Counted from the first letter of the stretch, positions 1 to 8,979 are shown. The stretch: DNA of 64,000 nucleotides from Micromonospora echinospora (GCF_900091495.1 NZ_LT607413.1:7145001-7209000); one strand, 5' to 3'. Notes: generated from the sequence alone by a model not told the origin. Made by a program: numbers and translations.

Positions 1-2
1 CC

Positions 3-794
3 GTGCAGATCAACCCGGGAGCCGCCGAGTTCCCGCACCGCCAGATCGCCGACCAGCTCAAGGCACGGGTCCGGCGCGGGGACTGGGCGCCCGGCGAACG
101 ACTACCGTCCATCCCGGCCATCGCCGAGATGTTCGGGGTGGCGAAGCAGACCGTCCAGCGCGCCGTCGACCAGCTGCGCGTCGAGGGGGTCCTGATCACC
201 AAACCCGGCTCGGGCACGTACGTCCGGGGCACCCGGCGGCGGCTCAACCGGCTCTCCCGGGGCCGCTACGGCGGCTTCCGGGGATACCACGCCGACCTGG
301 CCGCCCGGTACCGGCAGCACCTGGTCGCGGTGGGCCGCGCCCCCGCCCCACCCGAGGTGGCCGACGCCTTCGGCGTGCCGGACGGCACCGAGCTGCTCGT
401 CCGGCGGCACCTGGTCCGCACCGAGGACTCCCCGGTCGAGGTGGGGGCGTCCTGGTTCCTGCCGGCCGACACCGCCGGCACCTCGCTGGAGCGGGCCGAG
501 GCGTTCGGCCGCCCGCTCTACCAGGAGGCGGAGGAGGCCACCGGCCGGCGGTACGTGACCGCCGCCGACACGATCAGCGCGCGCCAGCCCAGCCGGGAGG
601 AGGCGGAGACCCTCCAGATCCGGCCGGACACGCCGGTGCTGCACCTGCTGCACGTGGCGTACGACGCGGCGCGCAAGCCGATCGAGGTGGCCCAGGCGAC
701 CTGGCCGGGGCCGATGACCACGCTCACCGAGGAGTACAAGGTGCCCGGTCCGACGCCGGAGCCCGACCCCGACCCGGGCCTCGTGCTCGGCTGA
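3..794 (+). CDS. GntR/HutC-family transcriptional regulator
   Basis: DNA-binding regulator of 263 residues. Residues about 10-75 form a GntR winged helix-turn-helix (QIADQLKARVRRGDWAPGER, then PSIPAIAEMFGVAKQTVQRA). Residues about 90-240 look like a UTRA effector-binding domain of the HutC subfamily, which senses small metabolites; the ligand cannot be told from sequence. The GTG at base 3 fits the expected N-terminus of the family, but the gene touches the window edge, so a few more N-terminal residues are possible. It runs toward mshC with about 145 bases between the stops. The C-terminal tail is proline and aspartate rich. Confidence 0.85.
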   Translation: MQINPGAAEFPHRQIADQLKARVRRGDWAPGERLPSIPAIAEMFGVAKQTVQRAVDQLRVEGVLITKPGSGTYVRGTRRRLNRLSRGRYGGFRGYHADLAARYRQHLVAVGRAPAPPEVADAFGVPDGTELLVRRHLVRTEDSPVEVGASWFLPADTAGTSLERAEAFGRPLYQEAEEATGRRYVTAADTISARQPSREEAETLQIRPDTPVLHLLHVAYDAARKPIEVAQATWPGPMTTLTEEYKVPGPTPEPDPDPGLVLG

Positions 795-940
795 CCCGCC
801 GGCACGCTGGCACGCTGGCCCACCGCGCCGACCCGACGGCGCGGGCCGCCGCCCGCGACCGGCGGTGGCGACACGTACGCCCCCGGCCGGTCGCGGCGAC
901 GACCGGCGGGCAGGGCGAGCCGGTCGCGCGGCGGGAGCCG

Positions 941-2179
941 TCAGAGGCGGATGCCGAGCAGGGCGTCCACCGTCGCGGTGACCAGTGCCGGTGCGTCCGG
1001 GTCGTCCGCCGTGCCGGCCAACGTCTCCTCGGCCCACCCGTCCACCAGCGCCAACGCGCCCGGAGTGTCGAGGTCGTCGGCGAGGTGTCGGCGTACCCCG
1101 GCCAGCAGCGCCGCGCCGGACGGCCCGGCGGGGGCGGCGGCGGCCCGACGCCAGCGGGCCAGGCGCTCCCCGGCGGCGGCGAGCAGGTCGTCGGTCCAGG
1201 ACCGGTCGCTGCGGTAGTGCCCGGCCATCAGGGCGAGCCGCACCGCCATCGGGTCGACCCGGTCGGCCCGCAGCCGGGACACGAAGACCAGGTTCCCCCG
1301 GGACTTGGACATCTTCTCGCCGTCCAGGCCGATCATGCCGGCGTGCACGTAGTGGGTGGCGAACGGGGCCTGCCCGGTGAGCCGCTCGGCGTGCGCCGCC
1401 GAACACTCGTGGTGCGGGAAGATCAGGTCGTTGCCGCCGCCCTGGACGTCGATCCGGTCACCGAGCAGGTTCAACGCGATCACCGTGCACTCGATGTGCC
1501 AGCCGGGGCGTCCCGGGCCCAGGTCACCGCCGGGCCAGGACGGCTCCCCCGGCCGTTCGCCGCGCCAGAGCAGCGGGTCGAGGGGGTCCCGCTTACCGGG
1601 CCGCTGCGGGTCGCCGCCGCGCTCCGGGAAGATCTCCAGCATCTCCTCCCGGGAGAGGTTGGACTCGTAGCCGAAGCGGCCGGTGGCGGCGACGTCGAAG
1701 TAGACGTCCCCGGTGCCGTCGTCGAGGCGGTACGCCGCGCCGTCCTTGAGCAGCAGCAGCACCCGGTCGGCGATGTCCGGGATCGACTCGACCGCGCCGA
1801 CGTAGTGCGCCGGCGGGATGATCCGCAGCGCCTCCATGTCCTCGCGGAACAGGGCCGTCTCCCGCATCGCCAGGACCTTCCAGTCCTCGCCGTCGCGCTC
1901 GGCCCGTTCCAGCAGCGGATCGTCGATGTCGGTGACGTTCTGCACGTACGCGACCTCGCGGCCGGAGTCCCGCCACATCCGCTGGACGAGGTCGAACGTG
2001 ATCATGGTCGCGGCGTGCCCGAGGTGGGTGGCGTCGTACGGCGTGATGCCGCAGACGTACATGGTCGCCGTGTCCTCCGGATCACTCCGGTGTGCACCAC
2101 GACGCGCCGAGTCGAACAACGTCAGCGGCTCGCCCCTGCCCGGCAGCCGCGGCACCTCGTGCCCCACCCATGACTCCAT
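941..2179 (-). CDS. mshC: Cysteine:GlcN-Ins ligase MshC (mycothiol biosynthesis)
   Basis: ATP-dependent ligase joining cysteine to 1-D-myo-inosityl 2-amino-2-deoxy-alpha-D-glucopyranoside, the penultimate step of mycothiol synthesis. At 412 residues it has normal family length. It resembles a short class I cysteinyl-tRNA synthetase: [13 protein letters not shown] at 43-55 holds a zinc cysteine and the HIGH-type signature, and KMSKS lies at 289-293. The zinc-site motif ECSAAH follows FPHH. There is no anticodon-binding domain, which separates it from CysS. The start has no Shine-Dalgarno sequence but has a TAGGCT box six bases upstream, so the mRNA is probably leaderless. It heads the neighbourhood that follows upstream on the same strand. 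Confidence 0.97.
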   Translation of the reverse strand: MESWVGHEVPRLPGRGEPLTLFDSARRGAHRSDPEDTATMYVCGITPYDATHLGHAATMITFDLVQRMWRDSGREVAYVQNVTDIDDPLLERAERDGEDWKVLAMRETALFREDMEALRIIPPAHYVGAVESIPDIADRVLLLLKDGAAYRLDDGTGDVYFDVAATGRFGYESNLSREEMLEIFPERGGDPQRPGKRDPLDPLLWRGERPGEPSWPGGDLGPGRPGWHIECTVIALNLLGDRIDVQGGGNDLIFPHHECSAAHAERLTGQAPFATHYVHAGMIGLDGEKMSKSRGNLVFVSRLRADRVDPMAVRLALMAGHYRSDRSWTDDLLAAAGERLARWRRAAAAPAGPSGAALLAGVRRHLADDLDTPGALALVDGWAEETLAGTADDPDAPALVTATVDALLGIRL

Positions 2180-2185
2180 GCCGTC

Positions 2186-2191
2186 AGCCTA
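2186..2191 (-). promoter_or_regulatory. -10 box of leaderless mshC mRNA
   Basis: TAGGCT on the minus strand, six bases before the mshC ATG. This spacing puts the transcription start at or next to the start codon, and no Shine-Dalgarno sequence is visible. The same TAGGNT-N6/7-start arrangement is seen at the neighbouring DUF3090 and phosphatase genes. Confidence 0.6.
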
Positions 2192-2304
2192 ACGAGCGTT
2201 ACGACAGCGGCGAGGACCCGTGCTGGTGATCAACCCGACAGCCTCCGGGGGGATCGGGGCACCGGGGTGCCGACGGCCTGCCGGCTCCGGGGTGACGCCG
2301 CAGG

Positions 2305-3123
2305 TCAGATGGGCGGCCAGGGCACCGCCGGCCAGTCCGGCGACGGCAGGGGGAACCGGCCGGTGTCCCGCAACACCCCGATCCGGTCCGCCAGACGGCG
2401 GATCTCGGTCAACGTCAGGTGCGCGGCGAGTTCCTCGCCGAGCGGGCCGTCGACCTGACCGGCGAGCGCGTCGAGCATCCGCACCGCGTCCCCCGGGAGC
2501 TGCCGGCCGGACCAGCCCCAGAGCACCGTACGCAGCTTCTCCTCCACGTGGAAGGTCACCCCGTGGTCCACGCCGTGGATCCGGTCGTCCGGGCCGACCA
2601 GCACGTGCCCGCCCTTGCGGTCGGCGTTGTTGAGCACCACGTCCAGCACCGCCAGCCGGGCCAGGCGCGGATCGTCGGCGTGCGCCAGGGCGTACGGGGT
2701 GCCGTCGTCGTCCCGGGCGGCGGCGATCGGGAACCAGCGGGGCGGCACCGCGTCCGCCGGCACGAACCCGACCAGCGGTTCGGCGTCGTCCGGCTCGTCG
2801 ATCCAGAGCTGGCACGAGCCGGGGCCGAACGGGCCGTCCCGCAGCACCGTCGGCGGGACCAGGTCCCAGCCGGTGGCGCGGGAGACCAGGTACGCGGCGA
2901 CCTCCCGGTCGGCGAGCGTGCCGTCGGGGAAGTCCCAGAGCGGACGCTCGCCGCGGACCGGCTTGTAGACGCAGCGGACGGTCACCCCGTCCAGGGTGAG
3001 AGTGCCGCGCAGGGTCGTGTTGGAGGCGTCCACGAGCCGCCCCTCCAGGGCGAACTCACCCTCGCGGAGCAGCCGCAGTGCGGCGTTCTCCTCCGCGGAG
3101 GGCCGAGTGTCGGACAACGTCAC
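2305..3123 (-). CDS. SCO1664-family PI3/PI4-kinase-like protein
   Basis: 272-residue protein of the actinobacterial family typified by SCO1664. It has a phosphatidylinositol-3/4-kinase-like fold: a lysine loop (YKPVRGERPLWDFPDG), a catalytic-loop-like NNADRKGGH and a metal-site-like HGVDHG. The substrate is unknown; kinase activity is inferred from these motifs only. GTG start overlaps the stop of the upstream DUF3090 gene in a GTGA, so the two are translationally coupled. It sits between DUF3090 and mshC, an order commonly kept in actinobacteria, which suggests a shared but undefined role. Confidence 0.85.
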   Translation of the reverse strand: MTLSDTRPSAEENAALRLLREGEFALEGRLVDASNTTLRGTLTLDGVTVRCVYKPVRGERPLWDFPDGTLADREVAAYLVSRATGWDLVPPTVLRDGPFGPGSCQLWIDEPDDAEPLVGFVPADAVPPRWFPIAAARDDDGTPYALAHADDPRLARLAVLDVVLNNADRKGGHVLVGPDDRIHGVDHGVTFHVEEKLRTVLWGWSGRQLPGDAVRMLDALAGQVDGPLGEELAAHLTLTEIRRLADRIGVLRDTGRFPLPSPDWPAVPWPPI

Positions 3124-3704
3124 CGGTGGTAGCCGTTGTGCCGGGGGCAGAGGTGACCGGCAGGGTCGAGGGGCTGGCCACAGAGCGGGCAGGGCTGCCG
3201 GCCGGCGTTGACCACCCGGCGGGCCCGCTCGATGAACCGCCGGGTCTCCTGCGGGGTCAGCCGCACCCGGAGCCGGTCCAGGTCCTCGTCCGGCTCGACC
3301 ACGTCGTCGTCATCGTCCTCGTCGTCGTCCTCACCGAGCGCGACCTCGACCTCCGTCTCGCCCGCGGCGATCGCTTCGATCACCACGGTCGACGTGTCGA
3401 CGTCGAACGCCAGGCCCAGGGTGCCGACCCGGAACTCCTCGTCCACCGGAGTGTCCAGAGGGTCGTTGTCGGCGGTGCCGGTGGCCGGCAGCTCGGGCAA
3501 CTCGACGCCGAAGCGCCGCTGCGCCTCGGTGAGGAGTTCCTCCAGCTTCTCGGCCAGCAGGGAGACCTGGACCTTCTCCAGAGCGACGCTGACCAACCGG
3601 CCGCCGCCGCGCGCCTGGAGGAAGAACGTCCGCTCCCCCGGCGGGCCCACGGTCCCAGCGACGAACCGCTCCGGCGGTTCGAAGGCGTGCACCTGGTGGG
3701 TCAT
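3120..3704 (-). CDS. DUF3090 family protein
   Basis: 194 residues, starting MTHQVHAFEPPERF. The middle holds an acidic run of D and E (about residues 125-140), and the C-terminus has a CPLCGQPLDP...CPRH cysteine/histidine group that could bind zinc. Function is unknown. I chose the ATG at 3704 because a TAGGGT -10 box lies seven bases upstream and gives a leaderless mRNA; a GTG two codons earlier would overlap that box. The gene overlaps the SCO1664-type gene by four bases and sits between it and the histidine-phosphatase gene. Confidence 0.88.
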   Translation of the reverse strand: MTHQVHAFEPPERFVAGTVGPPGERTFFLQARGGGRLVSVALEKVQVSLLAEKLEELLTEAQRRFGVELPELPATGTADNDPLDTPVDEEFRVGTLGLAFDVDTSTVVIEAIAAGETEVEVALGEDDDEDDDDDVVEPDEDLDRLRVRLTPQETRRFIERARRVVNAGRQPCPLCGQPLDPAGHLCPRHNGYHR

Positions 3705-3711
3705 ACCCACG

Positions 3712-3717
3712 ACCCTA
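3712..3717 (-). promoter_or_regulatory. -10 box of leaderless DUF3090 mRNA
   Basis: TAGGGT on the minus strand, seven bases before the chosen ATG. It supports that start and a promoter for the DUF3090-SCO1664-type pair. Confidence 0.5.
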
Positions 3718-3825
3718 TCCGGCCGTCGGAACGGACGCGCACCCCACCGACGCAGAATCGTCGTCCGGGCCGCCAGGAGCGGGTCGTACGGTCGGGCACG
3801 CCGGTCGTCGCCCGAGCGGGGACGG

Positions 3826-4530
3826 TCACCGGCCCGCTCCCGCGCCGCCGCCCACCGGGGCGTCCGAGTCCGCCGTCCGGGTCGTCCGCCGTCGCCGTCG
3901 CCGCGCCGGGGGAACCAGTCCGGCCAGGTCGCCGCCGGTGTCGTTGAGCCGCAGCAGGAACGGCCGGATCGGGGTGTACCGGATCGCCGTCACCGACGCC
4001 GGGTCGGCGACGATCCGCTGGAACAGATCCAGGTGTACGCCGAGCGCGTCCGCCACGATGGCCTTGATCACATCGCCGTGGCTGCACGCCAGCCAGACCG
4101 CCTCCGGACCGTGCTCGGCGGTGATGCGGGCGTCCCAGGAGCGCACCGCCGCGACCGCGCGGGCCGCCATCGCGGCCATCGCCTCTCCCTGCGGGAACAC
4201 CGCCGCGCTCGGGTGCTGCTGCACCACCGGCCAGAGGGGGTCCTTCGCCAACTTCTTGAGCGGCTGCCCCTCCCACTCGCCGTAGCCGCACTCGATAAGC
4301 CCGTCCTCGACCACCGGGGTGGACCCGGGCAGGGCCAGTTCCAGGGTCTGCCGGCAACGGACCAGAGGGCTGGTCACCACGGCGGCCAACGGCAGGACAC
4401 GCAGCCGCTCGCCCACCGCACGGGCCTGGTTTCGACCCGTCTCGTCCAGTTCGACCGGTTGCCGACCGGCCAGCCCGCCGTCGGCGTTCGCCGTGGTCCG
4501 GCCGTGTCGCAGAAGCAGAAGGGTCGCCAC
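3826..4530 (-). CDS. Histidine phosphatase / MSMEG_4193-type phosphomutase
   Basis: 234-residue member of the histidine phosphatase (phosphoglycerate mutase-like) superfamily. The N-terminal catalytic motif LLRHGRT carries the phospho-acceptor histidine at residue 9. The acid residue lies in CGYGEWEG and the second catalytic histidine in ACSHGDVIK near residue 154. The C-terminus is a basic, low-complexity tail. Annotated in related genomes as a putative phosphomutase; the true substrate is unknown. The GTG start is preceded by TAGGGT-N6 and no Shine-Dalgarno, so it is probably leaderless. It belongs to the conserved neighbourhood with DUF3090 and mshC. Confidence 0.88.
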   Translation of the reverse strand: MATLLLLRHGRTTANADGGLAGRQPVELDETGRNQARAVGERLRVLPLAAVVTSPLVRCRQTLELALPGSTPVVEDGLIECGYGEWEGQPLKKLAKDPLWPVVQQHPSAAVFPQGEAMAAMAARAVAAVRSWDARITAEHGPEAVWLACSHGDVIKAIVADALGVHLDLFQRIVADPASVTAIRYTPIRPFLLRLNDTGGDLAGLVPPARRRRRRTTRTADSDAPVGGGAGAGR

Positions 4531-4536
4531 GCGACC

Positions 4537-4542
4537 ACCCTA
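4537..4542 (-). promoter_or_regulatory. -10 box of leaderless phosphatase mRNA
   Basis: TAGGGT on the minus strand, exactly six bases before the GTG start of the histidine phosphatase gene. Confidence 0.5.
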
Positions 4543-4675
4543 TGGCCTGACCCGGCGTTCCTCGCTCCCCGCCCGACCACGCCCGACCACCGGCGCGTCG
4601 CCGGCCGGTCTGCGCCGCATGGGGTCGGTGTCCGGTTCGCGGGTACGTCGGGCCCGGCTGGGCCGGGGGTCGGCC

Positions 4676-4714
4676 GGAATGCCGGGCGGCCGGTGGTCGT
4701 TACACCCTCTGGAC
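4676..4714 (+). promoter_or_regulatory. ECF (SigR-like) promoter, distal copy
   Basis: GGAAT, 18 bases, then GTT: the spacing and sequence of SigR/SigH-type promoters in actinobacteria. It is the first of two near-identical copies of about 36 bases (about 33 identities with a three-base gap) upstream of the secreted lysozyme-like gene. The copies also share the bases around and after the -10 (CGTTACA...TCTGGAC). Confidence 0.55.
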
Positions 4715-4760
4715 GACCGAGGTGGCAGCCCGCCGATCCTTCTCCGGCCGATGGCCGGGT

Positions 4761-4796
4761 GGAATGCCGGGCGACCGGCGGTCGTTACATCTGGAC
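4761..4796 (+). promoter_or_regulatory. ECF (SigR-like) promoter, proximal copy
   Basis: Second copy of the element at 4676, 85 bases downstream: GGAAT-N18-GTT followed by ACATCTGGAC. A start near 4790 would give a leader of about 130 bases before the ATG at 4923. The rest of the 4531-4922 gap holds no gene. Confidence 0.55.
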
Positions 4797-4874
4797 CCGG
4801 CGCGGTGAGCCCCGCTCCCCGCCGAGGACCTCCGAAACTTTCCTTACCCCCTCCTGGGCACCCGACGGTGCTCG

Positions 4875-4898
4875 CACACGCCCACCCCCGGGTGTGTG
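4875..4898 (+). promoter_or_regulatory. Leader hairpin before secreted protein gene
   Basis: CACACGCCC pairs with GGGTGTGTG (nine pairs, one G-U) across a six-base loop. It ends 14 bases upstream of the GGAG ribosome site. It could tune translation or mRNA stability. I could not match this leader to a known riboswitch. Confidence 0.35.
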
Positions 4899-4922
4899 TC
4901 GATCCCCCGATTGGAGTTCCCC

Positions 4923-5516
4923 ATGAACACGATGCTGCGTAAGACTGTTCTCGGTGTGGCTGGTCTGGCGTTCGCCGGTGGTGTGATCGGTGGTCCGGTC
5001 GGCACCGCGCTGGACACGTCGGCCCACGCCGCCCCGGCCACGCCCGTGGCCGCGGTGCAGGCGGAGAAGCCGGACACCGGCAGGCTGATGCCGAACGGTG
5101 TACCGGGCGACCAGTCGCGGATCCCGCTGGACGCCGAGCAGACCGCGAACGTGAAGGCGATCATCACGGCGACGAAGAAGGCCGGCATGGACGAGCGGGC
5201 CGCCGTGGTCGCGATCGCCACGAGTCTGCAGGAGTCGAAGCTGGAGAACCTGGGTCACCTGGGTGACCGCAACGACCACGACTCGCAGGGCCTGTTCCAG
5301 CAGCGCCCGTCGTCCGGGTGGGGCACGGTCGAGCAGATCACCGACCCCGAGTACTCCACCACCGCGTTCCTCAAGGGCCTCAAGCAGGTCGACGGCTGGA
5401 AGGACATGCCGCTGACCCAGGCCGCCCAGACGGTGCAGGTGTCGGCGTACCCCGACCACTACGCCCAGTGGGAGAAGCAGGCCGCCGACCTGGTCGCCGA
5501 GCACTGGAACAGCTGA
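4923..5516 (+). CDS. Secreted lysozyme-like (transglycosylase-type) protein
   Basis: 197 residues. The N-terminus has a basic stretch, a hydrophobic core (VLGVAGLAFAGGVIGG) and a likely cleavage site after AHA near residue 36, so it is exported. The mature part holds SLQESKLENLGHLGDRNDHD and SQGLFQQRPSSGWGT, the signature of actinobacterial lysozyme-like domains often attached to NlpC/P60 hydrolases; the glutamate of QESK is the probable catalytic acid. Role inferred: cleavage of peptidoglycan glycan strands. The ATG at 4923 has GGAG six bases upstream; an in-frame GTG at 4896 is less likely. Two ECF-type promoters precede it. Confidence 0.75.
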   Translation: MNTMLRKTVLGVAGLAFAGGVIGGPVGTALDTSAHAAPATPVAAVQAEKPDTGRLMPNGVPGDQSRIPLDAEQTANVKAIITATKKAGMDERAAVVAIATSLQESKLENLGHLGDRNDHDSQGLFQQRPSSGWGTVEQITDPEYSTTAFLKGLKQVDGWKDMPLTQAAQTVQVSAYPDHYAQWEKQAADLVAEHWNS

Positions 5517-5532
5517 CCCTGATCACACGTCG

Positions 5533-5566
5533 TGGGCCGGCACCCCGAACCCGGGGTGCCGGCCCA
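5533..5566. terminator. Bidirectional hairpin between convergent genes
   Basis: TGGGCCGGCACCCC and its exact complement flank a six-base loop, giving a 14-pair stem. It lies between the stop of the lysozyme-like gene (+) and the stop of uppP (-), and can serve both. Confidence 0.7.
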
Positions 5567-5582
5567 CACGCCTGTCCGGTCC

Positions 5583-6419
5583 TCAGGTGGCCGAGATGGT
5601 GCCGGTCATCAGCAGCGCCAGCACGAGGGTGCCGAGCGCGACCCGGTAGAGGACGAAGACGTACAGGGTGTGGTGCGCGACGTAGCGGAGCAGCCAGGCG
5701 ATCGCCGCGTAGCCGATGGCGAAGGCGATCACGGTCGCCACCACCATCTGGGCCACGCTGGGGACCGACGTCCCCGGCGCGGCCGGCTCGAAGACGTCAC
5801 CCAGGCTGAACACACCGGACATCACCACCGCCGGGATGGCGAGCAGGAACGAGTAGCGGGCCGCCGCCTCCCGGGTCAGGTTGAGGAAGAGGCCGGCGGT
5901 GAGCGTGCCGCCGGACCGGGACACCCCCGGGATCAGCGCCATCGCCTGGGCGAGACCCATGACGACGCCGTCCTTCATGCGGAAGTTCTCCAAGGTCCGG
6001 GTCTGCCGGCCCCAGTACTCGGCGAAGGCCAGCACGAACGCGAAGACGATCAGCGTGGTGGCGACCAGCCACAGGTTGCGGGCGGCGGTCTGGATCTGGT
6101 CCTTGAACAGGAAACCGAAGGCGCCGATCGGGATCGAGCCGACGATCACGTACCAGCCCATGCGGTAGTCGAGGCTGGAACGGACCGACTTGTCCCGGAT
6201 GCCGATCAGCCAGACCTTGGTGATCCGCCAGATGTCCTTGGCGAAGTAGAGCAGCACCGCCGCCTCGGTGCCGAGCTGGGTGACCGCGGTGAACGACGCG
6301 CCGGCGTCCCGCTCGAAGAAGATCGCGGACGTGATCCGCATGTGGCCGGACGAGCTGACCGGGAGAAACTCGGTGAGTCCCTGGACGATGCCGAGGACGA
6401 TCGCCTCGATCCAGCTCAC
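5583..6419 (-). CDS. uppP: Undecaprenyl-diphosphatase UppP (BacA type)
   Basis: Integral membrane phosphatase that recycles undecaprenyl pyrophosphate to the lipid carrier of cell-wall synthesis; it confers some bacitracin tolerance. 278 residues, usual length. Family motif 1, [11 protein letters not shown], is at about 17-27, and the second motif PGVSRSGGT about halfway. Seven to eight hydrophobic segments follow. Start ATG overlaps the stop of the upstream F420-type oxidoreductase gene by four bases, so both are read from one mRNA. The pairing of a cell-wall lipid enzyme with an F420 enzyme is probably positional. Confidence 0.95.
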   Translation of the reverse strand: MSWIEAIVLGIVQGLTEFLPVSSSGHMRITSAIFFERDAGASFTAVTQLGTEAAVLLYFAKDIWRITKVWLIGIRDKSVRSSLDYRMGWYVIVGSIPIGAFGFLFKDQIQTAARNLWLVATTLIVFAFVLAFAEYWGRQTRTLENFRMKDGVVMGLAQAMALIPGVSRSGGTLTAGLFLNLTREAAARYSFLLAIPAVVMSGVFSLGDVFEPAAPGTSVPSVAQMVVATVIAFAIGYAAIAWLLRYVAHHTLYVFVLYRVALGTLVLALLMTGTISAT

Positions 6420-7468
6420 TCGCCCACTCCCGCGAGCTCCAGGGCCTCGGCGCAGGTACGCAGGGTCTGCACCCCGCTCTCCCGGTCGGCGACGAAGAGG
6501 GTCAGCGACAGCGTGGTGACGCCGGCAGCGGCGTAGTCGCGCATCCGCTCGGCGATGCGCTCCTTCGGTCCGAGCAGCGAGGTGCGGTCGATGAACTCCA
6601 TCGGCACCGCCGCGGCGGCGTCCCGCTGCCGCTTGGCGAGGTAGAGGTCCTGCACCTCGCGGGCCGCGTCGCCGTAGCCCATCCGGGTGGCCAACTGGTT
6701 GTAGAAGTTCTGCTGGCGGCTGCCCATGCCGCCGACGTAGAGCGCGGCGTACAGGCGGACCAGTTCGGCGCAGGCGGCGACGTCGTCACCGATCACCACC
6801 GGCACCGACGGTACGACGTCGAAGCCGGCCAGTTCCTTGCCGGCCTTCGCCCGACCGGCGCGGACGGCGGTGAGCTGCTCCTCGGCGAACTCCGGCGCGT
6901 AGAAGACGGCCAGCCAGCCGTCGGCGATCTCCCCGGCCAGTTCCAGGTTCTTCGGTCCCACCGCCGCGAGGTAGATCGGTATGTGCTCGCGCGGCGGCCG
7001 GAAGCCGAGCCGGAGCGCCTTGCCCGGGCCGTCGGGTAGCGGGAGTGTGTAGTGCTCGCCGGCGTAGGCGACCTCCTTACGCGCGATGGCGAGCTTGACG
7101 ATGTCGACGTACTCGCGGGTGCGGGCGAGCGGCTTGGCGAACCGGACACCGTGCCAGCCCTCGGAGACCTGCGGGCCCGAGACCCCCAGCCCGAGCCGGA
7201 ACCGTCCCCCGGAGAACGCGTCGATGGTGGCGGCGGTCATCGCGGTCGCCGCCGGGGTCCGCGCCGGGATCTGCATTACCGCGCTGCCCACGTCGATCCG
7301 TTCGGTCTGCCCGGCGATCCACGCCAGCATGCTCGGCGAGTCGGAGCCGTAGGCCTCCGCCGTCCACACCACCGAGTAGCCGAGCCGGTCCGCCTCCTGC
7401 GCCAGAGCCAGATGGTCGGCCGGCGTGCTCCACGCCGTCTGGTATCCGAGGCTGAGCCCGAGTCGCAC
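6416..7468 (-). CDS. LLM-class F420-dependent oxidoreductase
   Basis: 350-residue luciferase-like (LLM) TIM-barrel oxidoreductase; starts [12 protein letters not shown], with [17 protein letters not shown] and [14 protein letters not shown] typical of the F420-dependent branch. It probably moves hydride between coenzyme F420 and an unidentified substrate. I chose the GTG at 7468: GGGGGAGG lies five bases upstream and the family N-terminus begins there, whereas the longer reading to 7543 adds 25 unlikely residues. It overlaps uppP by four bases. Confidence 0.88.
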   Translation of the reverse strand: MRLGLSLGYQTAWSTPADHLALAQEADRLGYSVVWTAEAYGSDSPSMLAWIAGQTERIDVGSAVMQIPARTPAATAMTAATIDAFSGGRFRLGLGVSGPQVSEGWHGVRFAKPLARTREYVDIVKLAIARKEVAYAGEHYTLPLPDGPGKALRLGFRPPREHIPIYLAAVGPKNLELAGEIADGWLAVFYAPEFAEEQLTAVRAGRAKAGKELAGFDVVPSVPVVIGDDVAACAELVRLYAALYVGGMGSRQQNFYNQLATRMGYGDAAREVQDLYLAKRQRDAAAAVPMEFIDRTSLLGPKERIAERMRDYAAAGVTTLSLTLFVADRESGVQTLRTCAEALELAGVGE

Positions 7469-7645
7469 TGGTCCTCCCCCATCCCGCACCACGAGTCGCA
7501 TCAGGTTACGCAATGCCGACGGCGGGACCCACCACCGCCTCACTCCACTCCGGTGAGGCCGGCCGGACCGCTCCGCTCCGGTGGGACGGCCGGATGGTCG
7601 GAGACTTGACGGAGGCGAGGATATCGGTCGGGCCCCGGATGCAAA

Positions 7646-7651
7646 TAAGGT
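7646..7651 (+). promoter_or_regulatory. -10 box of leaderless aldo/keto reductase mRNA
   Basis: TAAGGT six bases before the ATG at 7658, with no ribosome site between them. Confidence 0.45.
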
Positions 7652-7657
7652 TCACCC

Positions 7658-8629
7658 ATGCAACAGCGACCGCTCGGCCGAAGCGGGCTGGCGGTTTCCC
7701 GGCTCGCGCTCGGCACCATGACCTGGGGTCGGGACACCGACGCCGACGACGCGGCCGCCCAGCTGAAGAGCTACCTCGACGCGGGCGGCAACCTGGTCGA
7801 CACCGCCGACGTCTACGGGGACGGGGACGCCGAGTCGGTGATCGGCTCGCTGCTGGGCACCCTCGTACCCCGCGACGACCTGCTCATCGCGACCAAGGCG
7901 GGGCTGCGACCGGGCACCCAGCGCCGCCGGGACGGCTCCCGGGGGCACCTGCTGCGCACCCTGGACGCCTCGCTGCGCCGGCTCGGCACCGACCACGTCG
8001 ACCTGTGGCAGGTGCACGGATACGACCCGGACACCCCGCTGGAGGAGACCCTCTCGGCGCTCGACCACGCGGTCACCAGCGGCCGGGTCCGGTACGTGGG
8101 GGTGTCGAACTTCTCCGGCTGGCAGACCGCCCGGGCCGCCGCCTGGCAGGCGGCCTATCCCGGCCGCGCGCCGGTGGTCGCCGCACAGGTCGAGTACTCG
8201 CTGCTGGAGCGGGGGGTCGAGCGGGAGGTGCTGCCGGCGTGCGCGGCCATGGGCCTCGGGGTGCTGCCCTGGTCGCCGCTGGGCCGGGGGGTGCTCACCG
8301 GAAAGTACCGGCACGGCCGTCCCGCCGACTCACGGGCCACCTCGGCGCACTTCGGCCCGTTCGTCGCCACCTACCTGGAGCCGCGCTGCTCCAGCATCGT
8401 CGAGGCGGTGGTGATCGCCGCCGGCGGCCTCGGTGTGTCACCACTGGAGGTGGCCCTGGCCTGGGTGCGGGATCGTCCCGGCGTGGCCGCCCCGATCCTC
8501 GGCGCCCGGACGGTGGGGCAGCTCCAGGGCGCGTTGCAGGTGGAGCGGATCACCCTGCCGGACGAGATCACCACAGCCCTGGACGACGTCTCGGCGGTGG
8601 AGGTCGGGTATCCGGAACGCGACGGCTGA
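7658..8629 (+). CDS. Aldo/keto reductase
   Basis: 323-residue NADPH-dependent reductase with an (alpha/beta)8 barrel. The catalytic tetrad is intact: D48 and Y53 (DTADVYG), K81 (IATKAG) and H121 (WQVHGYD). Cofactor-binding sequences GLGVLPWSPLGRGVLTGKY and ILGARTVGQL follow in the C-terminal half. Substrate unknown. Transcribed divergently from the F420-type oxidoreductase across about 190 bases; probably leaderless. Confidence 0.92.
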   Translation: MQQRPLGRSGLAVSRLALGTMTWGRDTDADDAAAQLKSYLDAGGNLVDTADVYGDGDAESVIGSLLGTLVPRDDLLIATKAGLRPGTQRRRDGSRGHLLRTLDASLRRLGTDHVDLWQVHGYDPDTPLEETLSALDHAVTSGRVRYVGVSNFSGWQTARAAAWQAAYPGRAPVVAAQVEYSLLERGVEREVLPACAAMGLGVLPWSPLGRGVLTGKYRHGRPADSRATSAHFGPFVATYLEPRCSSIVEAVVIAAGGLGVSPLEVALAWVRDRPGVAAPILGARTVGQLQGALQVERITLPDEITTALDDVSAVEVGYPERDG

Positions 8630-8764
8630 CGCGGTGTGGCCGATCCGCGACCGGGCGCAAGCCCGGTCCCGGGAACCGGACGTGGGCACCGGAACCCGAC
8701 CGGGGTGGCGCAGGTCTCCCGGCGGGGGTGGCGTCACGTCGCCGGGCTGGGCAGCATAGGCCCC

Positions 8765-8956
8765 ATGGACTACGAGTACGCACCGCTGCGGCTACCGCCG
8801 AACGTCGACCGGGTGACCGCCGCGGTGCAGCTGGCGATCCAGGCCGAGTACGCCGGCTGGGAGCTGGCCCGGGTACGGCTGTACCGGGACGGCACCCGAC
8901 AGGTGGTGCTGCGCCGCCGCCGGGTCAACCAGCCACAGCCGGGCCTGTCCTACTGA
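8765..8956 (+). CDS. DUF5703-type small protein
   Basis: 63 residues, MDYEYAPLRLPPNVDR onward, predicted beta-alpha-beta with a basic C-terminus. This short protein is found in the same neighbourhood in many actinobacteria; its role is unknown. An in-frame extension upstream to 8636 has no family support, so the ATG at 8765 is used. Confidence 0.75.
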   Translation: MDYEYAPLRLPPNVDRVTAAVQLAIQAEYAGWELARVRLYRDGTRQVVLRRRRVNQPQPGLSY

Positions 8957-8979
8957 CGACGGCGACCCCGAGCGAGGGA

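Noticed and set aside
4796..4922. Possible c-di-AMP (ydaO-type) riboswitch in the leader of the lysozyme-like gene
   Set aside because: Such switches often precede cell-wall hydrolase genes in actinobacteria, but I could not find the conserved core; only a simple hairpin is visible. A covariance-model search would settle it.
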